DNA of 64,000 nucleotides from an uncultured Flavobacteriales bacterium (GCA_913057205.1 CAJXNO010000010.1:1-64000), one strand, 5' to 3'. Positions 38,901 through 49,095 are shown, numbered from the stretch's first letter. Translations and numbers: made by a program. The notes: generated from the sequence alone by a model not told the origin.

Positions 38901-39083
38901 AGCGATTTCCTGCTCCAATTGCGTCATTTCAGGCTTTGCCGCCATCAAGCTATCCAACCTGCTTTGCGCTTGCTCTTCTGCATCGCTCTCTACGCCTGAT
39001 GTTACAAAGGTGAAAGACAGCTGGTACAAACAAGCTAAAGACAACAAAATCGCGAACGTCCAGATCGCACTCTTATTCTGCAT
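35994..39083 (-). CDS. secDF: Fused protein translocase subunits SecD-SecF
   Basis: The 1029-residue membrane protein has SecD in its N-terminal two thirds and SecF in the rest, as in other Bacteroidota. The first helix is at 9-28. The SecD periplasmic P1 domain begins with LGLDLQGGMNVTLQV, and the second SecD helix bundle contains TIGMSVDANVLIYERIREEL. SecF has GVDFTGGRSYIVRF and VGYSINDTVVVFDRIRE. The complex uses the proton gradient to pull exported proteins through SecYEG. A low-complexity acidic insert of about 80 residues (about 265-345, rich in Glu, Asp, Ala, Ser and Thr) lies within the P1 region. It has its own -7 box upstream and a terminator downstream. Confidence 0.96.
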   Translation of the reverse strand: MQNKSAIWTFAILLSLACLYQLSFTFVTSGVESDAEEQAQSRLDSLMAAKPEMTQLEQEIAFQKFEQEYLTKMNGEEVYPGLGFTYAYCKRNEINLGLDLQGGMNVTLQVQVKELIRALSDYSDDANFNEALRLAVDKQRNSQEDFVTLFEQSWNEVNPGGKLAAVFHNRENKEKFPLEASNEDIISTISEEADAAVSRTEQVIRRRIDGLGVVQPTIQRQPGTGRIIVELPGIKDKERVRKLLQGTAKLEFWECYDNGEVYGNLDEANAMLSQKIGVRDDNNEAAEADSTEVATAEEPAADEDSTAVVAEQDSNSLDALLGESTTTEDSLGQDSASMAEMAKDFQKQNPLFAKLRPAIFQDPESGNYFAGKGPTIGYAAVTDTGAVNELLARRDVRALFPRRIKFFWAAKPYDDDGRFLQLFAVNVASKDGTAPLEGDAVTNARVVSDPMGNPEISMSMNSEGAKTWKNMTGEAASQNPKKSIAIVLDDLVYSAPRVDGEIAGGQSSISGQFTLEEAEDLANVLKAGKLPAPARIIEEAVVGPTLGAEAIQAGFISFVLALIIVLAYMAFYYSSAGIVADLALLANIFFVMGVLSSLGATLTLPGIAGIVLTIGMSVDANVLIYERIREELRAGKGVRLAIFDGYKNAYSSIIDANITTLLTGIILYIFGTGPIKGFATTLIIGIATSLFAAIFITRLLFEWRLDRNATPSFATKMTENMMTNVNIAFVTRRRTFYLISGAIILIGFGSLAMRGLNYGVDFTGGRSYIVRFDEAFPVSDVAAMLADEFVTEEGLKLVPEVKTYGASNQVKITTKYMIDSDADNTDEVVEGKLNTGLANVTPDYEVMSSVKVLPTISDDIRQGAVWAVLFSLVVIFLYIVLRFRKWQFGLGALAAMFHDVLIVLALFSLLYGFMPFSLEIDQAFIAAILTVVGYSINDTVVVFDRIREYLGLHKRRDQEGVINDALNSTLSRTLNTSLSTLVVLLMIFFFGGEVIRGFVFALIIGIIVGTYSSLCVATPVVVDLAKKKK

Positions 39084-39106
39084 ATCGTATACGTATTAAT
39101 AAAATA

Positions 39107-39132
39107 GCCCCAAAAAAGGGCGTGCAAATATA
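39107..39132 (-). promoter_or_regulatory. secDF promoter region with a short hairpin at the start point
   Basis: The minus strand has an exact -7 box TATATTTG (39132-39125), followed closely by GCCC-TTTTTTG-GGGC (39121-39107) and a T-rich stretch. The predicted start falls in the first arm of this small stem. The ATG is at 39083. Confidence 0.45.
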
Positions 39133-39185
39133 TAGTTTCAACTTGTTCAATAACAGCATTCGCAGCATTGTATGTAAAAACAAAA

Positions 39186-39205
39186 AAAGGCGCCGAAGCG
39201 CCTTT
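39186..39205 (-). terminator. Terminator after mdh
   Basis: A perfect stem AAAGGCGC/GCGCCTTT with a four-base loop is followed by a T-run on the minus strand. It lies 25 bases after the mdh stop codon. Confidence 0.92.
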
Positions 39206-39229
39206 CTTTATTTCGATCAGGAGAAGTAC

Positions 39230-40162
39230 TTAAATAGAACCCTCCAAAAGTCCGTTCGTCTTGCGAACTCCTTCAGCACTTTCTTGGAGCTTGGCCTTCT
39301 CAGCATCGCTCAATTCGATCTCAACAATGCGCTCAATTCCATTGGCACCAAGCACACATGGAACTCCGATGCAAAGGTCGTTCAGTCCAAACTCACCTTC
39401 CAGCAAGGCGGAACAAGGGAACATCTTCTTAGAATCATTCGCAATGGCATGCACCAAAGCAGAAACCGCGGCACCAGGAGCATACCAAGCGCTGGTTCCC
39501 AATAACTTGGTCAATGTAGCACCACCTACCTTGGTATCTTCCACCACCTGCTGCATGCGATCAGCTGACAAATATTCAGAAACAGGCACGCTGTTTCTAA
39601 CGGCTTTCTCAATCAATGGCACCATACCGGTGTCACTGTGTCCACCGATTACCATACCATCTACATCGGAAGCTGGACACTCCAATGCCTCTGCCAATCG
39701 GTACTTGAATCGCGCGCTATCCAATGCGCCACCCATACCAATGATGCGGTGCTTAGGAAGACCGCTTGTCTTATGCGCCAAGTAGGTCATCGTGTCCATT
39801 GGATTAGAAACAACAATAATAATTGCCTCAGGCGAGTGCTTGAGAATGTTGCTCGTTACCTCCTTTACGATACCTGCATTGATCCCGATCAACTCTTCAC
39901 GGGTCATACCTGGTTTACGTGGAATTCCACTTGTAATTACAGCTACATCGCTACCGGCAGTTACCGCATAGTCATTGGTTGATCCAACGATCTTCGTGTC
40001 GAACCCATTCAAAGAGGCAGTTTGCATGAGGTCCATCGCCTTTCCTTCGGCGTAGCCTTCTTTAATGTCTACCAATACAACTTCTGAAGCAAAATTCTTG
40101 ATCGCGATGTATTCTGCGCAACTCGCACCCACCGCTCCGGCACCTACTACTGTAACTTTCAT
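39230..40162 (-). CDS. mdh: Malate dehydrogenase (LDH-like type)
   Basis: The 310-residue NAD-dependent enzyme converts malate and oxaloacetate in the TCA cycle. The nucleotide motif is GAGAVGASCA (7-16). The substrate loop carries GIPRKPGMTREEL with the two substrate arginines. The catalytic His is in IGGHSDTGMVP. The sequence fits the tetrameric, lactate-dehydrogenase-like MDH group common in Bacteroidota rather than the E. coli type. It is transcribed alone from a near-perfect promoter and closed by its own terminator. Confidence 0.96.
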   Translation of the reverse strand: MKVTVVGAGAVGASCAEYIAIKNFASEVVLVDIKEGYAEGKAMDLMQTASLNGFDTKIVGSTNDYAVTAGSDVAVITSGIPRKPGMTREELIGINAGIVKEVTSNILKHSPEAIIIVVSNPMDTMTYLAHKTSGLPKHRIIGMGGALDSARFKYRLAEALECPASDVDGMVIGGHSDTGMVPLIEKAVRNSVPVSEYLSADRMQQVVEDTKVGGATLTKLLGTSAWYAPGAAVSALVHAIANDSKKMFPCSALLEGEFGLNDLCIGVPCVLGANGIERIVEIELSDAEKAKLQESAEGVRKTNGLLEGSI

Positions 40163-40194
40163 TTTGATTTTTTTGGTTTAATTTTCTTCGTGTG

Positions 40195-40224
40195 CAAAAC
40201 TAATTTATCCAAACTCGAAAGCAA
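40195..40224 (-). promoter_or_regulatory. mdh promoter
   Basis: The minus strand reads TTG (40224-40222), 19 bases, TAGTTTTG (40202-40195): an exact TTG-N19-TANNTTTG. The predicted start is near 40189, about 27 bases before the ATG at 40162. Confidence 0.75.
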
Positions 40225-40259
40225 CTGAATTTGTTCTTTACGTCCATAGCTTAGAAGAT

Positions 40260-40267
40260 TAATTTTG
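40260..40267 (+). promoter_or_regulatory. -7 box TAATTTTG, 4 bases before the type B cargo start codon
   Basis: An exact TANNTTTG ends 4 bases before the ATG at 40272, so the mRNA would start at or next to the start codon. A TTTG lies at 40230-40233, but the spacing is 26 bases, longer than usual. Confidence 0.45.
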
Positions 40268-40271
40268 TCGA

Positions 40272-43235
40272 ATGAAGAGAGGCTTCCTTTTTCTATTGAT
40301 GGTGTTGGTGATGAGTACCGTCCAACTGCACGCTCAAATCACCTATTACCCAACAAACACGATCATTGCAACGAATGATACTGGCTTCTGTCCTCCCGCA
40401 ACATTTGATCTGGTAGCCAATGGCGGCGGCGGTTGTGAATACGAGTTGGAGTCAATTCCTTACAACCAATATTCAATTGGAGGTACAACCATTTCAATGT
40501 TTGATGACCAAATTCAAGGTCCCTTCAATATTGGTTTCGACTTTGACTTCTATTGTAACACTTACACGCAATTCTACATATGTTCCAACGGATGGGTAGG
40601 GTTCACCGGTGGACAAACCCAAACCTGGGTGGTACAAGCGGTACCCAGCACAGCATTTAATGTGCCGAAAAATGTGATCATGGGTCCATGGCGCGACTGG
40701 AACCCTGGAACCGGAGGAGGCACCTATGTCTCCTATCAAGTACAAGGTACAGCGCCTAACAGAAGGCTCGTGGTTACTTGGAATGCAGTGCCAATGTTCT
40801 CGTGTACCACCACCTATGGTACGTTTCAAATTGTTTTGTTTGAAACCACAAACGAGATCGAGAATAACTTGACCAACGTACCTGTATGTCCGCAGTGGGG
40901 TAACGGTGACGGAACCAATGCCCTTCACAACCTACCTGGAACTACCGCTGATATTATTGCCGGACGAAATGACAACAACTTCACGGCTACCAATGAGTCT
41001 TGGAGGTTTTCCTTACCTAAGGTCGACTGGATCTACCAAGGAGATACCGTAGGAACAGGAAGTACGCTTGAGGTAAGTCCTGCTAATGGTGTATATCCTA
41101 CAGCTTGCGAGTATGTTTACGCGGTAATCGATTCCTTGAACGGAAGTGTCGCTATTGACAGTGTTTTGTTGTCACCGTTCTGTAAGATCCCTCAATTCAA
41201 CGTTACCGATGTGCAATGCCACGGTGACAGCTCAGGCATGGTCATCGTAGAAGACACCAATTCTCAAGCTGCCTTCCCACAAAGCTACTTTTGGTTTGAT
41301 AGCAACGGAGACACCATTCTGACTGGTGTGAACAACTCCAATTTCGATACGCTTTTCAACGTATCAGCAGGCGACTACTCGGTAACCATTAAGGATGCTT
41401 CCGGTTGTTACATCAGCAATGGAGAAGTTACCGTTGACGAGCCACCATTACTCGTTTCGAGTATTTCCAATCAAACCATGACGAGTTGTCCAGGCGGTTT
41501 AACGTGCGATGCGTCTGCCCAGGCTGCGGGTGCAGGTGGAACTCCTCCATATAGTTATGTATGGTCATCTGGAGAGCCCTTTCAAGTTGCTAATCTGCTA
41601 TGTCCAGACTCCAACTTTGTAACCGTAACCGATATCTTCGGCTGTACGTCGGTATCATCTGTAGTAATCGATGTTCCGGACACGATAGAAACCATTGGAT
41701 ATGGTGATACGTTGATTTGTATAACAAACCCTGCGACCATCGTAGCCGCATCTACCGGAGGTACTCCACCCTTCTCTTACGTTTGGACCGAAGGTTCATT
41801 GAATGGTCAGGTAGTTGCTACCACACAAAACACAGTAGTGACTCCAGAGGTGAACACCCCTTATTTCGTTAGTTCGATTGACGCGAATGGATGTCCAGGG
41901 GATACCTCCAAGGTTTTGATCAAAGTGAGACCACCACTCTCCTCAGAGATCACGTCTGTAGATACCATTTGTCCTTATGATACGATTGATATAACCATTG
42001 TAGGATTTGGCGGAGACTCTCTTTACACCTTCTCTTGGAGCAGTGGAAACTTTGGTGATGTGATCACCGTGAGTCCAGACGAATCCACTTGGTACAACGT
42101 TACCGTGAGCGATCAATGCGGTTCACCAAGCTACCGGGATAGCGTTTTTGTTCAGGTTGGCGGATACAGTAAAATCCAAGCCAACATCAACTTAGAAGAT
42201 GATTCCATCTGCGCGGGTGAAAATGTATACTTGATCGCAAACGGAACCGGCGGTTTCAGAGGTCCGGATGAGTATCGATATGCGTGGAGTGCAGCCAACA
42301 TGGACGATAAACCCATTCAGTTCGCACGTCCTACCCAAACCACTACCTACACGTTGACGATTACGGATTTGTGTCTTTCCCCAGCCGGAGTTGCTGAGAA
42401 GACCGTTTATGTGGGTAATCCTTACACGCCTCCATTCATCGCTAACCCACCGGAATCATGCAGTGGTGCTGAAGTGATTATTTCTTTCGCACAAACGCAA
42501 CGTGGTTACCGATATGATTGGGATTTCGGTGATGGAACAGTACTTGAAAATGCATTTACAGATACCGTGTTTCATGAGTATGCAAACCCTGGATGTTATG
42601 ATGTGACCTTAAGAACCGTAACAGACTTTGGGTGTGTTTCAGAACGTACTGAGGCATGCCTCATCAACATCCTGCAAGCTCCAACGGCTTCCTTCGTTCA
42701 TACCCCTGAGCATCCAAATACCTTGGATCCGTTCGTGAAATTCGAAGATCGATCTAGGGAAGCAGAAACCATCCTGTGGTACTTGAATGGAGATACGCTG
42801 TCTATGGACTCCCTTTTCGTTCATGAATTCAGTGATACCGGAGCGTATGAAGTACGCTTGGTGGCCTTCTCTCAAGATGGATGTACAGACACTGCCATGG
42901 TACCGTTGATGCATTTTGCGGAGCAAACCGTGTATATCCCAACTTCTTTCACTCCTAATGGTGATGGTCTCAACGATGTCTTTCGCATAAGTGGTGAAGG
43001 GATCAGCTACGATCGCTTTGAGTTGGTCATCTATGATCGTTGGGGTAACCGGGTCTTCAAGTCTACCAATCCCGATTACGGTTGGGATGGTCGCATGCTC
43101 CAAAATGGAGGTGAATTCGTTCCAACTGGAAGCTATCCTTACACCTTACAATATGTTGACCGTTCCGGAACGATACGTAAGCTTCGAGGACAGATCATTG
43201 TGAGTGCTTCAGGATCCAATCGAGGTTTGCGATAA
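40272..43235 (+). CDS. Large secreted protein with PKD-type repeats and T9SS type B sorting domain
   Basis: The 987-residue protein has a signal peptide ending LHAQ (residue 22). The N-terminal globular region has an aromatic FDFDFYCNTYTQFYICSNGW stretch like those of nidogen-like or surface-lectin domains. Several Ig/PKD/SprB-type repeats follow (segments such as PPYSYVWSSG, PPFSYVWTEG and YTFSWSSG), and a clear PKD unit has YDWDFGDGT. The last about 95 residues are the gliding-motility-associated C-terminal domain: VYIPTSFTPNGDGLNDVF, then YDRWGNRVFKS and GWDG. This domain directs export through the type IX system and surface attachment. Probable role: adhesin or gliding-associated surface protein. 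Downstream, 44 bases away, lie an ECF sigma factor and its membrane partner. Confidence 0.9.
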   Translation: MKRGFLFLLMVLVMSTVQLHAQITYYPTNTIIATNDTGFCPPATFDLVANGGGGCEYELESIPYNQYSIGGTTISMFDDQIQGPFNIGFDFDFYCNTYTQFYICSNGWVGFTGGQTQTWVVQAVPSTAFNVPKNVIMGPWRDWNPGTGGGTYVSYQVQGTAPNRRLVVTWNAVPMFSCTTTYGTFQIVLFETTNEIENNLTNVPVCPQWGNGDGTNALHNLPGTTADIIAGRNDNNFTATNESWRFSLPKVDWIYQGDTVGTGSTLEVSPANGVYPTACEYVYAVIDSLNGSVAIDSVLLSPFCKIPQFNVTDVQCHGDSSGMVIVEDTNSQAAFPQSYFWFDSNGDTILTGVNNSNFDTLFNVSAGDYSVTIKDASGCYISNGEVTVDEPPLLVSSISNQTMTSCPGGLTCDASAQAAGAGGTPPYSYVWSSGEPFQVANLLCPDSNFVTVTDIFGCTSVSSVVIDVPDTIETIGYGDTLICITNPATIVAASTGGTPPFSYVWTEGSLNGQVVATTQNTVVTPEVNTPYFVSSIDANGCPGDTSKVLIKVRPPLSSEITSVDTICPYDTIDITIVGFGGDSLYTFSWSSGNFGDVITVSPDESTWYNVTVSDQCGSPSYRDSVFVQVGGYSKIQANINLEDDSICAGENVYLIANGTGGFRGPDEYRYAWSAANMDDKPIQFARPTQTTTYTLTITDLCLSPAGVAEKTVYVGNPYTPPFIANPPESCSGAEVIISFAQTQRGYRYDWDFGDGTVLENAFTDTVFHEYANPGCYDVTLRTVTDFGCVSERTEACLINILQAPTASFVHTPEHPNTLDPFVKFEDRSREAETILWYLNGDTLSMDSLFVHEFSDTGAYEVRLVAFSQDGCTDTAMVPLMHFAEQTVYIPTSFTPNGDGLNDVFRISGEGISYDRFELVIYDRWGNRVFKSTNPDYGWDGRMLQNGGEFVPTGSYPYTLQYVDRSGTIRKLRGQIIVSASGSNRGLR

Positions 43236-43279
43236 TCGCAAGGCAACCTCTTCAATAAAGCGCGTCATTATTACGGTAC

Positions 43280-43861
43280 ATGGGAATTTGGCATCGACAT
43301 GAGGAATTGCAACTGATAGAGGGTTGCAAGAACGAAAGTCGAGTCTCCCAGCAAGAGGTGTTCTCTAAGATGTACGGCGTCCTTTTAGGTATTTGTATGC
43401 GCTACGCACGAGATCGAGATGAAGCAGAAGATATTCTTCAAACAGGTTTCATCAAGGTGTTCAAGGGCATCGATAACTACAAAGGAGATGGTTCTTTTGA
43501 AGGATGGATCAAACGGATCGTTGTAAATACGGCGATCGATAATTATCGGCGGAAGAAAGTACGTCCGGTAACCACCGACTCGGAGTTGGTGGATCGATCG
43601 AGTGAGACGTTAGTGGAGGGAGAAGAAGACGAAAGTGTTTACAATCTCGTACCGGTGCAGGAAGTGATGGATGCTATTCAGCAGCTCTCGCCAGCGTATC
43701 AAACCGTATTCAACCTTTATGTGATGGAAGGCTATAACCACAATGAAATCGCAGAAATGCTACACATCAGTGTGGGAACGTCTAAATCGAACCTGAGCAA
43801 GGCACGCCAGAATTTGAAACGAATACTTCAACCGACCGTAGATCGATTAAGTCAGGAATGA
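43280..43861 (+). CDS. ECF-type RNA polymerase sigma factor
   Basis: The 193-residue protein has a sigma2 region (about 30-95) including YARDRDEAEDILQTGFIKVF and WIKRIVVNTAIDNYRR. A charged linker follows, then a sigma4 region (about 130-185) with LSPAYQTVFNLYVMEGYNHNEIAEMLHISVGTSKSNLSKAR, the helix-turn-helix that reads the -35 region. This is the SigW/FecI-like extracytoplasmic group. It follows the type B cargo gene by 44 bases and overlaps the next gene by four bases (ATGA). That next gene has the layout of an anti-sigma factor, so the sigma factor is probably held at the membrane by it. Confidence 0.95.
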   Translation: MGIWHRHEELQLIEGCKNESRVSQQEVFSKMYGVLLGICMRYARDRDEAEDILQTGFIKVFKGIDNYKGDGSFEGWIKRIVVNTAIDNYRRKKVRPVTTDSELVDRSSETLVEGEEDESVYNLVPVQEVMDAIQQLSPAYQTVFNLYVMEGYNHNEIAEMLHISVGTSKSNLSKARQNLKRILQPTVDRLSQE

Positions 43862-45123
43862 CCATGAATAGTTTTGATAAGATAATCGCCGAGAAGCTGG
43901 AAGCAGCAAACCAGTACGCACCTGATCAGTCCATGTGGGCGCGTATTGAACAAGATTTAGCGGCTTCACCTTCTGCTTCATCAGCGCACTCGGGTAAAGC
44001 CGGGTTCATCGGGGGGATTGCAGCAAGCATCCTTATGGGTGTTTTAATCACCCAGCTTCCTTCCCTCGGACCGATCCAGCATAATGCATTGCAAACATCT
44101 TTTGAATTAGAGAATGTTTCAATTATTAGCAATGCATCAACTGAGCTCACTGCACCGGCGTTTGAAGCACAACAGCGTCATGAGATCAGCCTCATGGATG
44201 GGCCAGATGCTAACACCGTCAAAGAGCCGGTCATCACGAAGAAGCAAACCGTCAATAAAGCAAACGATGGTAGTGTCTCAGAAGAGGTAGAAGCAATAGA
44301 TAAAGCTGCGGAATTAGCCAATGGTACCGCACCGGATCATTCGCCATCACAGCAGCATGCGAAGAAGGTACAACCTGAATTGAATTTCAGTGCTACCGGC
44401 ATCCAATGCGCAGGAGAAGAGGTGGTGTTCGAAGTAAAGGGATCCTTTGACAAGGTTGAATGGCTTTTTGATGGGATCGACTTTGCAACACAACAAGTAG
44501 CGCATCATGCCTTCGATGAAGCAGGCACGCATCAGGTTATGTTGATCGCCTATGAAAATGACGAGCGCTATACCACCACGAAAGAGATCGAAGTGTATCC
44601 ATCTCCAGAACCACGGATCATGTCCGAAGTAACGAACAGCGAGGATTGCTTCAAAGCAACTGCAATTTGGACTGCCGACCCAGGAACCAATGCGTACAAA
44701 TGGACGATCGATGGCAATCAAATCGATGGCAATCGAGCATCCTTCCTCTTGGAAAATGGAAGGTACAACGCTAGCTTAGAAGCGATCAATGAGCACGGCT
44801 GCGTGAGTGAGCATGTGCGCAGCATTGAAGTGACCAAGGCGCGCGATCTATTCATACCAACAGCCTTTAGTCCTGACAACGATGGTACCAATGATGAGTG
44901 GTTCCCAGAAGGACTTGAAGAGGTTGAACGCTTTGATGTGAAGGTTTACGAATTGACTAGCAAACGACTGGTTTACCGCACCGTTGAGGCACGCCCTTGG
45001 AATGGTCGGGTGAACGGAACAGCCGAACAAGCGAAGCGCGGCGATAAATTCATTTACGAGGTCATTGCGACCGATCACTGTGGCAATCGCATCAAACGCG
45101 ATGGTGTTATAACGGCTTTCTAA
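43858..45123 (+). CDS. Membrane-spanning PKD protein with anti-sigma-like N-terminus and type B C-terminal domain
   Basis: The 421-residue protein has a cytoplasmic N-terminus of about 47 residues (FDKIIAEKLEAANQYAPDQS then MWARIEQDL), of the kind found in many Bacteroidota proteins encoded after ECF sigma genes. One membrane helix (about 48-67) follows, then a Ser/Thr/Glu-rich linker to about 170. Two PKD-like domains (about 172-325) come next. A final domain (about 330-421) has LFIPTAFSPDNDGTNDEWF and WNGRVNG and belongs to the gliding-motility/type B C-terminal family. No cleavable signal peptide is present. Type-B domains normally sit on secreted proteins; here one ends a protein anchored in the inner membrane. 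The likely role is a sensor that releases the sigma factor; this is inference. Confidence 0.85.
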   Translation: MTMNSFDKIIAEKLEAANQYAPDQSMWARIEQDLAASPSASSAHSGKAGFIGGIAASILMGVLITQLPSLGPIQHNALQTSFELENVSIISNASTELTAPAFEAQQRHEISLMDGPDANTVKEPVITKKQTVNKANDGSVSEEVEAIDKAAELANGTAPDHSPSQQHAKKVQPELNFSATGIQCAGEEVVFEVKGSFDKVEWLFDGIDFATQQVAHHAFDEAGTHQVMLIAYENDERYTTTKEIEVYPSPEPRIMSEVTNSEDCFKATAIWTADPGTNAYKWTIDGNQIDGNRASFLLENGRYNASLEAINEHGCVSEHVRSIEVTKARDLFIPTAFSPDNDGTNDEWFPEGLEEVERFDVKVYELTSKRLVYRTVEARPWNGRVNGTAEQAKRGDKFIYEVIATDHCGNRIKRDGVITAF

Positions 45124-45171
45124 CAGCGAAGCTCCACCGCGCAGAAAAATATACTCCCTTTTGAGCATGAA

Positions 45172-45197
45172 AAAGCCCGCTGTCACCAGCGGGCTTT
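45172..45197. terminator. Bidirectional terminator between the sigma/PKD operon and gyrB
   Basis: A perfect 11-base stem AAAGCCCGCTG/CAGCGGGCTTT with a four-base loop lies between convergent genes. The minus strand gives TTTTT after the stem, so it serves gyrB best; the plus strand has a shorter T-run. Confidence 0.9.
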
Positions 45198-45225
45198 CAA
45201 CTTAGGTATGCATTAAGCAAAAGCT

Positions 45226-47262
<2,037 letters not shown>

Positions 47263-47286
47263 TTATCAACATTGAATTAACAGAAG

Positions 47287-49095
47287 CTATTCCTTCCAGA
47301 AAAGGTAGGTCAAACCAGCCATGATGTTAAAGCGCTGCACCGGATATTGATTCCAACGTTGATAACGCTGGATCAGGACGTTATTCAGGTTTATGAAGCC
47401 TGAAAGTCGTTCTGTATAGCGGTATTCAGTCCCTATACTGGCATCGATGATCGGTTTCAATTCCGTTGAAACAACGGAAACAGGTTCTCCATTGATGAAC
47501 TCCACATCAACCGCTTCGGGATCATCTTGTACATACTCCTTGAAACCCTTTGCTCGTTGTGGTCCAAGCACATGCAGCTGCGCCTTGAAGATCAATTTGT
47601 GCTGGAGTTGATAGAAACCGGAAGCATTCACCTCAAAATTCGGACGCTGCCATGCGAAGGCTTCGTTTCTGGTGGTGAAGGATCGGAAGACTCCTGCTCC
47701 CACCACGTGAAGCTTCTCATTGATGCGATACGTCAATTCTCCGCCCAGTTCGAAGGTCGTGAGGGTATCATACTCCACCAAGAAGTAATTCTGTCCGAAT
47801 ACGCTCGTCCCCGGATTCAGGTCAGTGGCGTTGTAGTTTACAAATAAGGGCGCGTTGCGCTCTTGATACTGACCTGCATAAAGATTGTAGGTAAAGCTGT
47901 TGGAGATCGCTCCTCTAAACCCTCCAAAGGCGTGGTACTGTCGATCTGTGTTTTGAAGGTCAAGCAATGATGTCCAAACAAATGGATTCTCCCCAGTGAG
48001 GCTTCGCAGGTTGTTTCGGTTCAAACCTCCAGTCACCCCTGCGTAAGGAATCATGACTTCCTTCACCAGGTTATACTTTGCGTAAACATCTGGGTACAGT
48101 TTCAAGTCAGTGGTACCGCTGATCATGCTCAGCTGTGCGAGGATTCCGAGTTCAAGGCGCCATTTGTCTGCCTGACTCGTAAGCTTAGGGTTAAGACCGA
48201 TGATGGTGTTGCTGTACGCATCGCTTCCTGCAACGCTATCCTGCTGCGGTTGAACAAAGGCTACTTGGTTGTGGTCAACTTGCAATCCCAGACTTCCCAT
48301 GTGCAAACCAAAGAAACGCGAAGCTTCTGCGTTCAACAAAACGTTGTGCTCGGTATTCGCTTGGTTGCGATCTCCGAACCAATCGTAATGAAGATCGATG
48401 ACGTGATTGATCTTCGCAGAATCATTGTAGAAACTCTTCAAGCCCACATTAGCGTTCAAGTTGGTGTAGACTTGGCGGAATACGTCCTCATTTCCTTGAT
48501 ACTCTAAAAAGCTCGGAGCAAGGTTGGTATCGCTGTAGCTGTAACCGTAATACTGAATACGCTCGCGGTCGAAGCCGATACGTCCCGTAAGCTCATGCTT
48601 CTTCAAGAATCGCTTTCCGTAGATGGAGGTGTTCCATCGGTTGTATGGTGCCGGTGGAACTTCGTTCAATACCCCCTGGGTTCCGATGCCATGAACATCT
48701 ACACCAAAGGCTGCATCTCTCGAGCGCAATGCATTCACGTGCGCATCTAAGAAGTAGTTGATGCCGTTACCCAAGCCACCTTTCACATAACTGCGATAAA
48801 GCGGATCAAGCGGCTCACCTTTCATCTTTGCCGCCTTGATCGTATCTGGCGTGTAAGTGGTTTGAAGCTGGTAGCGTTCGAAGCCGTAAACAGGCTCTGG
48901 TCTTGGGAGTGTGGTATCAACCACAACCGGCGACTCTGAGCGCTTCTTTGCGTCGCTGATGGTTGGCTTGTAATCGAAGACCGTAACGATCCTTGTTTTC
49001 AGTGTATCCTCATCGCCAGAACGCGCTACCTGTGCACGGAGCACACTCGGTAGTGTCAAGAGCATGAGAACCGCTATGCAGTGTGCCTTATTCAT
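47287..49095 (-). CDS. Outer-membrane beta-barrel protein (TonB-receptor-like)
   Basis: The 602-residue protein has a signal peptide ending LRAQ (about residue 22). A short periplasmic segment follows (KTRIVTVFDYKPTISDAKK), then a long beta-rich region with alternating aromatic strands such as YVKGGLGNGINYFLDAHVNAL and LHVVGAGVFRSF. It ends GLTYLFWKE with aromatic residues near the C-terminus, as outer-membrane barrels do. No plug domain or TonB box is clear, so it is not a classic TonB receptor. It starts 8 bases inside the end of the 1050-residue TPR gene, showing translational coupling, and the two products probably act together in the outer membrane. Function unknown. Confidence 0.8.
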   Translation of the reverse strand: MNKAHCIAVLMLLTLPSVLRAQVARSGDEDTLKTRIVTVFDYKPTISDAKKRSESPVVVDTTLPRPEPVYGFERYQLQTTYTPDTIKAAKMKGEPLDPLYRSYVKGGLGNGINYFLDAHVNALRSRDAAFGVDVHGIGTQGVLNEVPPAPYNRWNTSIYGKRFLKKHELTGRIGFDRERIQYYGYSYSDTNLAPSFLEYQGNEDVFRQVYTNLNANVGLKSFYNDSAKINHVIDLHYDWFGDRNQANTEHNVLLNAEASRFFGLHMGSLGLQVDHNQVAFVQPQQDSVAGSDAYSNTIIGLNPKLTSQADKWRLELGILAQLSMISGTTDLKLYPDVYAKYNLVKEVMIPYAGVTGGLNRNNLRSLTGENPFVWTSLLDLQNTDRQYHAFGGFRGAISNSFTYNLYAGQYQERNAPLFVNYNATDLNPGTSVFGQNYFLVEYDTLTTFELGGELTYRINEKLHVVGAGVFRSFTTRNEAFAWQRPNFEVNASGFYQLQHKLIFKAQLHVLGPQRAKGFKEYVQDDPEAVDVEFINGEPVSVVSTELKPIIDASIGTEYRYTERLSGFINLNNVLIQRYQRWNQYPVQRFNIMAGLTYLFWKE

